Assembly: GCF_030689305.1 (NCBI RefSeq)
Contig: NZ_JAUYVM010000002.1
Span: 1 to 64,000, forward strand
Source of the DNA: Vibrio penaeicida
GTDB lineage: Bacteria; Pseudomonadota; Gammaproteobacteria; Enterobacterales; Vibrionaceae
Direction of reading: 5' to 3'
Length of the DNA stretch: 64,000 nt
Shown: piece after piece, positions 47,234 to 55,877 of the stretch
Layout of the letters: the number at the start of each line of letters is the position of its first letter
Position numbering within the stretch: position 1 is the stretch's first letter
Translations under genes and position numbers: made by a program
The notes under the pieces: generated by a model
What the model saw: only the letters and a program-made list of their open reading frames with translations
The model's database searches: none
What the model was told of the DNA's origin: nothing

Positions 47234-47623
47234 ATGAAGACACGCAACGTAATTGTGCCTCTGGCACTTCTTGTATCGACTCAAATTTGGGCGGGGATTT
47301 TTGGCGATAGCGTAAGCACAAAGTTTGAGAACTATCAGGAAATGGAAGCGTCCGGTATTGTCGAGCAGGGCTGGCTTCCAGCTTTTCTGCCTAAATCTGC
47401 CATTAATATCCAAGAAAAACACGATCTAGACACGAATGTCGTTATGGCAACATTTGAATATGATCCACAAGATACTGGATCTGTTCAGGAAAACTGCGAT
47501 TTGAAGTCTGAGTCGGAGCAAGGTTCACGTTATGCCTGCTCTCATGGGGATAGCGACGCCTTCATCGAGCTACGTAAAGATGGTACTGGCACATTTTCAA
47601 GTCAGCCTAAAGTGATTGAATAA
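47234..47623 (+). CDS. Small exported protein of unknown function
   Basis: A 129-residue protein with AAAGGA eight bases before the ATG and a signal peptide at residues 1-20 (LLVSTQIWAG). The mature part contains EASGIVEQGWLPAFLPKSA, a motif I associate with small Vibrio envelope proteins without known function, and two cysteines (QENCDLK and RYACSHG) likely to form a disulfide. No catalytic motif is visible. Confidence 0.75.
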   Translation: MKTRNVIVPLALLVSTQIWAGIFGDSVSTKFENYQEMEASGIVEQGWLPAFLPKSAINIQEKHDLDTNVVMATFEYDPQDTGSVQENCDLKSESEQGSRYACSHGDSDAFIELRKDGTGTFSSQPKVIE

Positions 47624-47723
47624 TTTGATTTAAAAACAACGCCTTGCTTGGTATTCCATCGCATCGCTGTTTAGCAAGTAATCGCAGAGAGCGACTTCTT
47701 AGGTTATTAATCAGAAAATGCGC

Positions 47724-47774
47724 AAAGCTTAGTCACAAGTAAAGCTTAGGCACAAATAAAGCTTAGGCACAAAA
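47724..47774. repeat. Three tandem 17 bp repeats
   Basis: AAAGCTTAGTCACAAGT, AAAGCTTAGGCACAAAT and AAAGCTTAGGCACAAAA lie head to tail at 47724-47740, 47741-47757 and 47758-47774, directly beside the terminator hairpin. Confidence 0.9.
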
Positions 47775-47801
47775 AAATCCCCAGCTTAGTGCTGGGGATT
47801 T
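47771..47801 (-). terminator. Rho-independent terminator of the P450-DyP-patatin operon
   Basis: The stem AAATCCCCAGC / GCTGGGGATTT has a five-base loop; on the minus strand it ends in seven T. It is about 245 bases beyond the last operon gene, with nothing between. On the plus strand no T-run follows. Confidence 0.8.
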
Positions 47802-48046
47802 GACATTAATGTATCTTGGTTTTTATAGATATTGATTTTTTATAGTGTTGCTATTTCTAGTTTTCTGACGGTGTCAGAGACCGACTTGTTGTCGGTTAGT
47901 TTGCAAGCAAAGGTGCTTAAAAGCGATATTTTGTACAATACACCATTCTATTTCAAAATGTAAATGTAAAATGATGAAAAAACGTCTCGCTTTCTGAACA
48001 CTTGTGCTCATTGAGATTAAGCTCATTATAACTGGCTGAATAAGAG

Positions 48047-49063
48047 CTATTTTTTAGTCGGTATGCTTTTTTCCCCATTAACGAGAATATCCAAATACTG
48101 GGTGAGCATTTTTTGCATTTTGTCTTTGCACATCTCATCGTCACTGGCTAACTCTTGTTTTATAAGCAAAAGCTCTTGCGACAGTTGCGTTACAAACTGA
48201 AGTTTTTCTTTCCGATATTGGTTTTCTAATTGTTGCCTCAGTACCGCTGGGTTTTGTACTTTTTTAGGAGTAATAAAGGATTTAAGGGTTTCGACGATCC
48301 TGTCCAGTAAGTTGTACACCAAGTTTGCAGAAAACCCTCCAAGTAAAGCGGTTGTTATACGAATAGCCGCGTGATTTGCCTCTGAATTTGTATCAACGGC
48401 TATCATGTCTGTCGTGGATTGTGCGACGGCATCTAAGTTGATTGGAATAAGCTGAGTGAGTGTAATACCTGATATTAATCCCACCACAAATCGAACCCAA
48501 TATGAGCTCTCGTGTTTTGGATCATAGATGCCTTGGGTAACAAAGCTATTGGCTTTAAACAGCCCAGCAAAGGAAGCACCAATCGCAGATGCGGCTAACA
48601 GAATGGCTTGCACAAACAACAAATCGGTGCCTTGCAAATCGAACATGCTAGCGACCATATTTTCATTGTTAACAGCTCCTGAAAGGCTCAGCCCAATCAA
48701 TGAAAAAAGGGAAACGAGCGCTACTGCCATCATTCTACGAATCAATGGCACACTGCCCAAAAATAAGAAGGGAGGTGCCTTTTTGTTTTCGTCATACATC
48801 AGTAGGATAGTTTGAGGCTTCGCAGGGGCGACTAACTCTGAGAGTTGATTGTAGATATCGGTTACCTGATGTGCGCGGACATCTTGCTCCTCTGATAAGC
48901 CTGAGTTAAGCAGTCGCATTAAATTTCCTGGAACGGTAATCCCTTTTGAAAATGCGTAGTGTGCAAGTGCTTCACATTCATGTTCCAACTGATCTAAAAA
49001 ACCGCTGTTGGTTACCATTGTGGGTTGCTGTTTTTCTAGATCTTCGGTGTGAGGTATATCCAT
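48047..49063 (-). CDS. Inner-membrane protein of unknown function, last gene of the P450 operon
   Basis: A 338-residue protein. Residues 1-100 are soluble and helical. Three or four hydrophobic segments follow: MMAVALVSLFSLIGLSLS, LLFVQAILLAASAIGASFAG, FVVGLISGITLTQLI and TALLGGFSANLVYNLL. The C-terminal 70 residues are a charged helix or coiled coil (AVLRQQLENQYRKEKLQF...). I recognise no family. Eleven bases separate it from the FadL-like gene, so it is clearly part of the operon. Confidence 0.8.
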   Translation of the reverse strand: MDIPHTEDLEKQQPTMVTNSGFLDQLEHECEALAHYAFSKGITVPGNLMRLLNSGLSEEQDVRAHQVTDIYNQLSELVAPAKPQTILLMYDENKKAPPFLFLGSVPLIRRMMAVALVSLFSLIGLSLSGAVNNENMVASMFDLQGTDLLFVQAILLAASAIGASFAGLFKANSFVTQGIYDPKHESSYWVRFVVGLISGITLTQLIPINLDAVAQSTTDMIAVDTNSEANHAAIRITTALLGGFSANLVYNLLDRIVETLKSFITPKKVQNPAVLRQQLENQYRKEKLQFVTQLSQELLLIKQELASDDEMCKDKMQKMLTQYLDILVNGEKSIPTKK

Positions 49064-49074
49064 TGTGCACCTTC

Positions 49075-50457
49075 CTAGAACGTGTAATTAAGCTGTGCCA
49101 TAATTATATGGGCATAGAGGTCCAGATCAGCCGATAACGTACCGCGAGGTATATTGTTTCCACCTTCGAGATCAATCGTGACTGGGGTAAATTTGATGTA
49201 CTGATAACCCATATCGAGCTTCACGTTTTCGTTGTATTGATAGCTCATGCCTAATCCAACATTCCAGCGGTCATTATTTGGCGCTCGCGGGCTAACAGCA
49301 TCAGCTGGCGTAGGGTTCCAATCGTATGCGAAACCAGTGCGTAGTTTTATGTCTTGGTTGTATTGATAGCCCATTCCGACAGCGACGAACCAGCTGTCGT
49401 GCCAATTGTTGTCTACTATCGTATCCGCCAAACCGTTTCCGTAAGTCACGGTAGTATCTGTGAATGCGCTCCAGCCAAATCGATTGGCGTTTCCATACAG
49501 TTCGAAATCTTCATTTAGCTTATGCAATACCCCAATTTGAAGCATGGAGGGCGTATCGATATCAAATTGAGCGCTGCCCGTTGGGCTGCTGATGGTGACG
49601 CCTAAAGATGCAGCCGCGCTCACTAAGGCAGCGTAGTTGGCTGACGATCCTGTAAGTTCTACATCGCCGTTGAATGAGTGTGAAATCTTGGAGCGATAAG
49701 ACAAACCAAACCGAGTGTTTTCGGTCATCTGGTATTCGGTTCCTAATGAAAAACCAAAGGCAAGATCTTTACCCGTAATGGTACTGGCTACATCGGTATC
49801 CACACTTGGAGATGTCGTGGATGTTGCGACCATCGTGCCTAGTTCTACGGTGTAATATTGGAGATTTACCGCCGCCCCAAAAGACCATTGGTCGTTCATT
49901 TTCCACGCGACTGTTGGGCTTAAGTTATAAGCGAAAAGTGCCGTTTTGGTGGCTGTGTAACGAGAAACGGCGGTATCAGGGTAATCGGAAACGTATGCGT
50001 AGGGGGCACCAATGCTAAGCCCCAGTACTAACCCCGGCTGGTATTCATGGGTAAAGTACAAAGCACTGCCATAGGCGGTATCTATTGGCTGTTTTGGTTC
50101 GGCGGGATACCCTGAAACATCCACGGTTCCAGACGTATATGGCGCCGTTGCAGTGGCATTTCTTAGTTTGGACGTCGGCATATCTAATACCGCTCCAATG
50201 GAAAAGCGTGTTCCATCAAACCGTGCAATAGAGGCAGGGTTTGAAAACATGGCGCTGATATCATTAGCGCCTGTCCCGTTGGTTGAATAAGCGCTTCCCA
50301 AACCTTCAGCACTTTGGTGCAAAAAGTGATAGCCATTCGCCAACGCATTACTGATGGGCAATACTGCAATTGCTGAAGATAGAAGCGAATAGGACATTAC
50401 TTTATTCAGCTTGAAATTGACGTTGTTTATCGATTTTTTATTATTCATTGTGTACAT
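49075..50457 (-). CDS. FadL/OmpP1-type outer-membrane hydrophobic-compound channel
   Basis: A 14-stranded beta-barrel of about 460 residues. After a long signal peptide (cleavage near ISNALA-N), the mature N-terminus NGYHFLHQSAEGLGSAYS...FSNPASIARF has the hatch and NPA motif of the FadL family, which moves fatty acids and other hydrophobic molecules across the outer membrane by lateral diffusion. It ends in a terminal Phe (AQLNYTF). ATG 50457 is chosen from GGATAA six bases upstream. It is sixteen to twenty bases from the patatin gene, in one operon with oxidative haem enzymes. Confidence 0.92.
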   Translation of the reverse strand: MYTMNNKKSINNVNFKLNKVMSYSLLSSAIAVLPISNALANGYHFLHQSAEGLGSAYSTNGTGANDISAMFSNPASIARFDGTRFSIGAVLDMPTSKLRNATATAPYTSGTVDVSGYPAEPKQPIDTAYGSALYFTHEYQPGLVLGLSIGAPYAYVSDYPDTAVSRYTATKTALFAYNLSPTVAWKMNDQWSFGAAVNLQYYTVELGTMVATSTTSPSVDTDVASTITGKDLAFGFSLGTEYQMTENTRFGLSYRSKISHSFNGDVELTGSSANYAALVSAAASLGVTISSPTGSAQFDIDTPSMLQIGVLHKLNEDFELYGNANRFGWSAFTDTTVTYGNGLADTIVDNNWHDSWFVAVGMGYQYNQDIKLRTGFAYDWNPTPADAVSPRAPNNDRWNVGLGMSYQYNENVKLDMGYQYIKFTPVTIDLEGGNNIPRGTLSADLDLYAHIIMAQLNYTF

Positions 50458-50476
50458 CACTTATCCGTAAGTTAAT

Positions 50477-52792
50477 TTAAGCGCTTCGTCGATTAGAGAA
50501 GGAATCTTCTGATTCTGAAATGCTTTGTTCTTGATTAAATAGGGTCTGATAGGCCACCTGATACCCGAGTGCGCGATAGGCTTCAAATTGCGCTTCATCG
50601 AAGAATTGGTCTCCAGATGATTGGTTAGGAAACGCTGGGTTTTTGGATTGATAATTTGCGATGTACCGATATTTATCGAAATAATCATTGTTGCTAGGAA
50701 CGTCGGTAGACATCATATCTTCTGGGTGGGTCATGACCGATTTTATGTAAAGGATTTTGCCGACTCGCCCATTTCTATAGTGGATTTCTCCATGAGCATG
50801 CGCTTGATTTTTTTGCTTTATCTCGTCTAGCCCTGTCATCGTGATTTTGATACCAAAGTCGGTTTGAATCATTCGTATGGCGTCCATCAAGCCAGAGAAG
50901 GTTCCCTCTAAATCTGCTTCTGCATCGGATATGATGATGAGCCTGCATTCACGACGAACCAGTTCGTACAATCCTAGGTTCTCGAAATGACCACCATCAG
51001 ATAAGTTGATGTAATTCTGACTAGTATTGATATTGCCTAACAGCTCTTTGAGAAAGTAAGAAGGACCGACACGGTCATTTCTGAATAGCTTTTTCCACCA
51101 AGTACGGCTAGAACTCTGTTCTTGGTTATGGATTTTAGATGGGTTCTTTACCCAATAGTCATAACGAATATTGAGCATTGCCAGTAAGAATACGAGAGGT
51201 TTTACGGTGTTTCGCCCCATATTTGGCGCAACTGCTGCTCCCGATATTGCCGTGGCGGTTCCGAGGTTAATGCTTGGCTGAGACGCTTCAAGATCTTGAG
51301 TCTTACAAAAACCCGTTTTATTACTTCCGCTAAAGCATTTGGAGAAGATGAAGTTTTCGCCCAGTCGATCTTTTTTATAGGCGTTGACGCTTTGTCCACC
51401 ATTCAGAGTACAGTTGATCAAAGAGTAAGGCGCATATTCGCTATCCAATTCTGAGAGCTTTAGTTTGTCGGTATGAATGATGGGGGCATGAGGAAAAGGG
51501 CTCTGTTTTTTAAACAAATAAGCGAGGCTTAACCTATCGCGATAAAATCGATTTACCGCGGTAAAATTGGCACTGCCAGTAAACTGGTTAAGAAACATGA
51601 GTGCTATTGTTAGCGACACGATTGCGGTATAGCTTGTCTCTTGAGTTACAAGCGAATCACTTACATCCAACACCACTACCCAGCATGCGAAAATAGCGGA
51701 AAAGCCGATACAACCGACAACAAGCTGATTGCTGATCTTGCTTAGGTTTGAAATAACTTTTGCTAGAAGCAAACTGCATACAATGGCGATAGCGAAACCA
51801 TTAATGCCCATTTGGTGCAATGATATCCCCCATAGTACAAGAGTTTGATACCATTCAAGCGCCAAGGGTTGAGCTTCAACAATGGCGCTGCCGAATATCG
51901 CTGCAACGTTAATGGCGATTGCTGAGGTGATTCTGTCTCGCCAAATCCAAGACTGGTTGTTCGAGGAGCTTACGTTTTCAGTGGCGTTTGTCGTCAGTGC
52001 AGAACCAATATAGTTAAGCAACAAAAGCAACATGAGTGATTTCGTCACTGGGAAGTGCGCACCTAAACCAATGTGCTCTAACCACGAGGCATAATCGCTA
52101 TAAAAGCCAAGTGGTGATGTTGAGAGAAACGCCATTACCATGGCAAAAATAAGCAGATAAGGCAGCACAACTAAGGCGTTAAGTACGATACCCCGAAGAA
52201 AAATGGCGGGAACACGTATTGTGTCTAGACCGCCATTGGGAGCCATATAATTCGAATTGTTCCGTAAGTGGCGGAATTCACTCGGCTCTACATCGCCTTG
52301 CTCATGGGTAAAAAGAGCATCGATTGCTTCCGTTTTTTTATCGGCGTACTGCTCGTTTGTCACCGCCCCCGTCATCGCGCTTGAAAATGCAGAACCAATG
52401 TAGCCTCCACCTGAAACCGTAGAGAGATAATCAACGTTGTTAAGTAGGCCGCTCTTTTTGAATGCTTGAATGACACCGAGATTAAATGTAGCGGAACGAA
52501 TCCCACCACCAGAAAAGCATAATCCAACTAAGCCAGGGTGAAGAACACTAGAGTCCTCATTCCACATCTGTTCTTGGTTTTTATCAGTAAGGGACTCGAT
52601 GGTTTGATTAAGAGGAACAGAACGCTGATCCCAAGGTATCAGCGTCTGCTCAAAATCAGGCAACGAGCGGGGGGAGCGCTCTAATGCCTGACCATCTCTG
52701 TTTACTACCTTTCGTTGCAATACGTGTTTCAATTCTTCCGGTAGCACAACTTGATAGAGATAATGATTGTGCTTTGTTATTTGATCAGCCAT
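50477..52792 (-). CDS. Membrane-embedded patatin-like phospholipase
   Basis: A 771-residue protein. The patatin core is split. The oxyanion loop FSGGGIRSA (93-101) and nucleophile region STVSGGGYIG (Ser127) are near the N-terminus. About six to seven hydrophobic segments follow (200-400). The catalytic Asp of the DGG motif is at LSDGGHFENLGLYE (Asp599). All residues of the Ser-Asp dyad are present, so lipid acyl hydrolase activity is expected at the inner membrane. The ATG has AAGGA seven bases upstream. It lies between the DyP peroxidase and FadL genes and could supply the fatty acid substrate of the pathway. Confidence 0.9.
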   Translation of the reverse strand: MADQITKHNHYLYQVVLPEELKHVLQRKVVNRDGQALERSPRSLPDFEQTLIPWDQRSVPLNQTIESLTDKNQEQMWNEDSSVLHPGLVGLCFSGGGIRSATFNLGVIQAFKKSGLLNNVDYLSTVSGGGYIGSAFSSAMTGAVTNEQYADKKTEAIDALFTHEQGDVEPSEFRHLRNNSNYMAPNGGLDTIRVPAIFLRGIVLNALVVLPYLLIFAMVMAFLSTSPLGFYSDYASWLEHIGLGAHFPVTKSLMLLLLLNYIGSALTTNATENVSSSNNQSWIWRDRITSAIAINVAAIFGSAIVEAQPLALEWYQTLVLWGISLHQMGINGFAIAIVCSLLLAKVISNLSKISNQLVVGCIGFSAIFACWVVVLDVSDSLVTQETSYTAIVSLTIALMFLNQFTGSANFTAVNRFYRDRLSLAYLFKKQSPFPHAPIIHTDKLKLSELDSEYAPYSLINCTLNGGQSVNAYKKDRLGENFIFSKCFSGSNKTGFCKTQDLEASQPSINLGTATAISGAAVAPNMGRNTVKPLVFLLAMLNIRYDYWVKNPSKIHNQEQSSSRTWWKKLFRNDRVGPSYFLKELLGNINTSQNYINLSDGGHFENLGLYELVRRECRLIIISDAEADLEGTFSGLMDAIRMIQTDFGIKITMTGLDEIKQKNQAHAHGEIHYRNGRVGKILYIKSVMTHPEDMMSTDVPSNNDYFDKYRYIANYQSKNPAFPNQSSGDQFFDEAQFEAYRALGYQVAYQTLFNQEQSISESEDSFSNRRSA

Positions 52793-52833
52793 ATGACGTC
52801 CTTGTCTTTTTACACGTATTAGGTCACGAGACC

Positions 52834-54435
52834 CTAAGTAGGGTCGATAATGCCTTCTGCTAACATTCGCAATGCAGTGAGGCTTGGAATAAAGAAGTAA
52901 TCACCACCTCGCGTTTCCACGAATCTTGGGATATGAGAGCAGAAAAATGGCTTCTTGCCGGTTTGTTCGTTCCCTTGAATGAGCATGCTGCCATCTGCTG
53001 AGATGTCTGGGTTATTAGACATATTGCCGATGATTGGGTCTTTCTCATTGGAGCGTTTAAAATCGTTGCCGTAGTTCATCCATTGCTGTTGAACAAACTC
53101 GAATTGGCGCTCTATATCGGCATTTAACGCCATGAATATAATGCCTTGGTTACCGGAGTCTTCAGGCGATTCACTCACGGTGCCATAAGGTAGACCACGG
53201 CGAAGGATACGTCGGCGATTCACTAACGCGCCTGGCGTATTGAACGCATCTTTCACACCGTATTCGAGTGCACCTCGTGGGTTGGCTCTACGAACGTGTG
53301 AGCCCATTGGGCATACCGAGCCTTTTATGTCATCACTGTAGTTGAAAGCCGTGAGTTGCTGTTTTAATTCGAGGTACTTTTCTTTATTTGCAGTTGTCGG
53401 ATTTTCTTTTGCGTCTTTCTGCGCTTTGCGTAATTTATCGTGAAACGCATCAGCTTCCTTTTGAGTTGGGAAAGAGGCTATTGGGGCACCATTCTTCCAG
53501 CGACCAACAAATTTTGCCGATAGCGCTTCGCTTCCACCTTCAAAATCTTTGCCGACTTCTTCAGTGTAACGCTTGAAAGATTTGACGTTTTGGTGGAGCT
53601 TTCGATACACCATAAAAGTGCCATTTTTAGCCAATAGCGGTGGTGTTGGAGCTTTAGGGTATTCAAACGATTCGTCTCGATGCCCAAGTATAAATTCGCC
53701 TGTTTCTAGTGGCTCCCAACCTTCCATCTTAGATGGGTCTTTCCCTGTTGGTTTTCCGGCTCCTAGGACGCGCTCGGCCGGTGCACCTGTTCCTTTGAAA
53801 AAAGGATCGCTAATGCCATCTACATAGCCAAAGTGTTCTTTTGGCGTGACTTTTTCATTTTCTTTTAATGCAGCAGCGTCTTGATAAGGGAGTAACTCCC
53901 CATTGCTGGCACGGTGACCTTGCAACAACTCTACGCCGGCATCACATATTTCTATCAACCTAAGCAGCTCTTTGTAGCGAATTTCAATGTCTGCTTGAGT
54001 TTGTCCATTTATCGATAACCAAAGATGCACTTTTTCTGGTGAATGCCAAATAGGGTCCCAATGCTCGGGTGCGCTTGATAGATCGTCTCCGAGTATGTCT
54101 TTTCTCGCTGGCATACCCATAGCAAAAGCTTGTGGAAAAGATTGAAGTGACTGCTGCGGCACACCGATTGCCTTTAACCCGTTATAAGTGAAACCAACGT
54201 TGGTGGTGGCCAAAGGCTTAGGGACTGGCTCTTGGTTTGGACCTGGCTGCCCCCATGGGACAGAGGTTGTGACGTTATTGATGATTTGTCTTAAAAAGCG
54301 CCTTGCATCGGCTTCTTTTCGTACCGACAGAAATAGATAGCGCGCATGTGGGTAACCAAATCGTCCATAACCCTTAATAATATTACCTTGGATATCGTGG
54401 AGATCTATTGCAGCAGGGGAAGGCGTATCTGACAT
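52834..54435 (-). CDS. DyP-type haem peroxidase (class with long insert)
   Basis: A 533-residue dye-decolourising peroxidase. It starts with DLHDIQGNIIKGYGRFGYPHA, has the DyP hallmark GxxDG as GYVDG (203-207, catalytic Asp206), the proximal haem ligand His380 in GSHVRRANPRG, and RRRILRRGLPYG nearby containing the distal Arg. A helical insert rich in Lys/Glu (about 325-365) enlarges it. No signal peptide is present, so it is cytosolic or membrane-peripheral unless exported with a partner. The start overlaps the preceding gene stop as TAATG. The operon links it to a P450 and a lipase. Confidence 0.95.
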   Translation of the reverse strand: MSDTPSPAAIDLHDIQGNIIKGYGRFGYPHARYLFLSVRKEADARRFLRQIINNVTTSVPWGQPGPNQEPVPKPLATTNVGFTYNGLKAIGVPQQSLQSFPQAFAMGMPARKDILGDDLSSAPEHWDPIWHSPEKVHLWLSINGQTQADIEIRYKELLRLIEICDAGVELLQGHRASNGELLPYQDAAALKENEKVTPKEHFGYVDGISDPFFKGTGAPAERVLGAGKPTGKDPSKMEGWEPLETGEFILGHRDESFEYPKAPTPPLLAKNGTFMVYRKLHQNVKSFKRYTEEVGKDFEGGSEALSAKFVGRWKNGAPIASFPTQKEADAFHDKLRKAQKDAKENPTTANKEKYLELKQQLTAFNYSDDIKGSVCPMGSHVRRANPRGALEYGVKDAFNTPGALVNRRRILRRGLPYGTVSESPEDSGNQGIIFMALNADIERQFEFVQQQWMNYGNDFKRSNEKDPIIGNMSNNPDISADGSMLIQGNEQTGKKPFFCSHIPRFVETRGGDYFFIPSLTALRMLAEGIIDPT

Positions 54436-55130
54436 TATTCTGTCTCCAGTGATGGTTTGTTTTCAGCGACAGAAGATGCGCTGTTCTGGCTATAGATATG
54501 GGCGGTTGTTGCGACTTCTTCTAAGCTACTCGCCCCTGCGCTCCAACTCGGTGATGAAAGATTGTCGATGTCTATTGCTCGTTCAAACTCTCGAAACAGT
54601 TTTTGAATTTCATGAGCTGGCTTACCCTGGTTTGCGTACACAAAGCGAGAAAATTCTTGCTTCAAAAATAAGCTTTTCAGTTGAGCTTTTAGAGACAAGT
54701 CGTTCGAACCATTAAAAAAGAGCTGGTTATCGATTTGGCATTTTTTAACGTATTCGATGAATTGGTCTGCATTGCTTACTTCGTCAAAAGCGACGCAGTG
54801 TTGCCAGATTTTCTTCACTTCCCCTTCAGCGTGTTGCCACATGTCGTAGAGGTAGGAGTCCAGATCGCCATAAAAATTGCTACTGAAAACGAGATATTGA
54901 GACTGTAAGTGTTCCTCTCTCGCGGGATGACCTTGATAAAACACATCCGAGAGCACGTAAAAGCGGGCTAAATACGTGTTGGGAACCTTAGCCATCGGGC
55001 TGAACCTATCTAACGGTAGCGCATGTAGGTAGTCTCGAAGTATTGCACTGTATGAGGTGTCGTCTTTGCACCCGTTAATGATTGGGCACAATGCTGTTAA
55101 GCCGTAGGCGTTGCCACTGGTATTAGACAT
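54435..55130 (-). CDS. Unassigned family protein, paralogue A (P450-DyP operon)
   Basis: A 231-residue protein with no signal or membrane segment. It shares with the upstream neighbour the start MSN-xx-G-x-AY, a YLARFYVLSD segment (neighbour HYARWAIIKP) and YLVFSSNFYGDLDSYLYDMW (neighbour YMFFFSNFNGSWAQYVDSF), so the two are diverged tandem paralogues. The ARF/ARW plus SNFxG pattern could be a ferredoxin-like beta-alpha-beta unit like that of DyP (whose own N-terminus has HARYLFLSV), but that is inference. It is coupled by TAATG to the DyP gene. Confidence 0.8.
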   Translation of the reverse strand: MSNTSGNAYGLTALCPIINGCKDDTSYSAILRDYLHALPLDRFSPMAKVPNTYLARFYVLSDVFYQGHPAREEHLQSQYLVFSSNFYGDLDSYLYDMWQHAEGEVKKIWQHCVAFDEVSNADQFIEYVKKCQIDNQLFFNGSNDLSLKAQLKSLFLKQEFSRFVYANQGKPAHEIQKLFREFERAIDIDNLSSPSWSAGASSLEEVATTAHIYSQNSASSVAENKPSLETE

Positions 55131-55145
55131 GATTTATTCCTCTCT

Positions 55146-55802
55146 TTAACTGGCTTTAGCAAGGCGTTTTTCTACGGCTTCGGCAGAAAGGCTGACGATT
55201 GGAGAAGGTGCCATCATTCCAATGTGATCTTGTAACGAAAGAGTCAATTCGTCGTAACGCTTTTGAAAATCGTCCGCTGATTCATTGGCTGGCGTTTCTT
55301 TAATGAATTCTGAGAGTGAGCTTCGAATGTGCTGCCCAGACTTTACGTCGTTCGAAGCCGCCATTGGGTAGGCGCTGTAGTAGTGGTTTGTCCATACTTG
55401 ATTTGATGTGATGTAATCGTGAAAGGGTTGCAGTGGCACTGAACCCGGGTATTTCACGTTGTTTTTCCAGAATAGATCCAAACCAGATGGAATCGCGCTA
55501 TGGAAAGAGTCAACGTATTGAGCCCAACTGCCATTAAAATTGCTAAAGAAGAACATGTAGCTGTACTTAATGGTTTCTTTGGGCTGTGATTCTGAAAGCC
55601 TAGGAAATTCACTTGGTTTTATGATCGCCCAACGAGCGTAATGAATCAGAGAAAGCGTGGTTAACCCATTTAAAGACGCCCCAACTAATTTCATGGCTCC
55701 AGAGTTAACTGTCCAAAATATGAATTTGTTTAGCCAGCGCCAATACCATTTTATTGGTGTAACTACGTTCATGGCATACGCCTTACCCGCAATATTTGAC
55801 AT
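55146..55802 (-). CDS. Unassigned family protein, paralogue B (P450-DyP operon)
   Basis: A 218-residue protein homologous to the next gene in the operon (shared MSN-G-AY start, HYARW and SNFNGSW motifs). It has an additional hydrophobic stretch at about residues 25-55 (LNKFIFWTVNSGAMKLVGA). The C-terminal part has conserved Trp/Tyr/His clusters (NQVWTNHYYSAYPMA). No family function is known to me. Fifteen bases separate it from paralogue A; it lies 75 bases downstream of the P450 gene. Confidence 0.8.
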   Translation of the reverse strand: MSNIAGKAYAMNVVTPIKWYWRWLNKFIFWTVNSGAMKLVGASLNGLTTLSLIHYARWAIIKPSEFPRLSESQPKETIKYSYMFFFSNFNGSWAQYVDSFHSAIPSGLDLFWKNNVKYPGSVPLQPFHDYITSNQVWTNHYYSAYPMAASNDVKSGQHIRSSLSEFIKETPANESADDFQKRYDELTLSLQDHIGMMAPSPIVSLSAEAVEKRLAKAS

Positions 55803-55877
55803 ACCACATTCCTGTATAAAGTGATGGATTTTATTATTGTCTACTGGCGCCTTTAGGCAGACCGGTAGACTTGTTGA

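Larger units (their letters stand above)
47624..48046. other. Intergenic region with tandem repeat and terminator
   Basis: No gene is found. It carries three 17 bp tandem repeats and a strong hairpin that faces the minus strand, then AT-rich sequence up to the stop of the seven-gene operon. Confidence 0.6.

Noticed and set aside
47724..47774. CRISPR array
   Set aside because: The 17 bp units are directly adjacent without spacers, and no cas genes are in the window.
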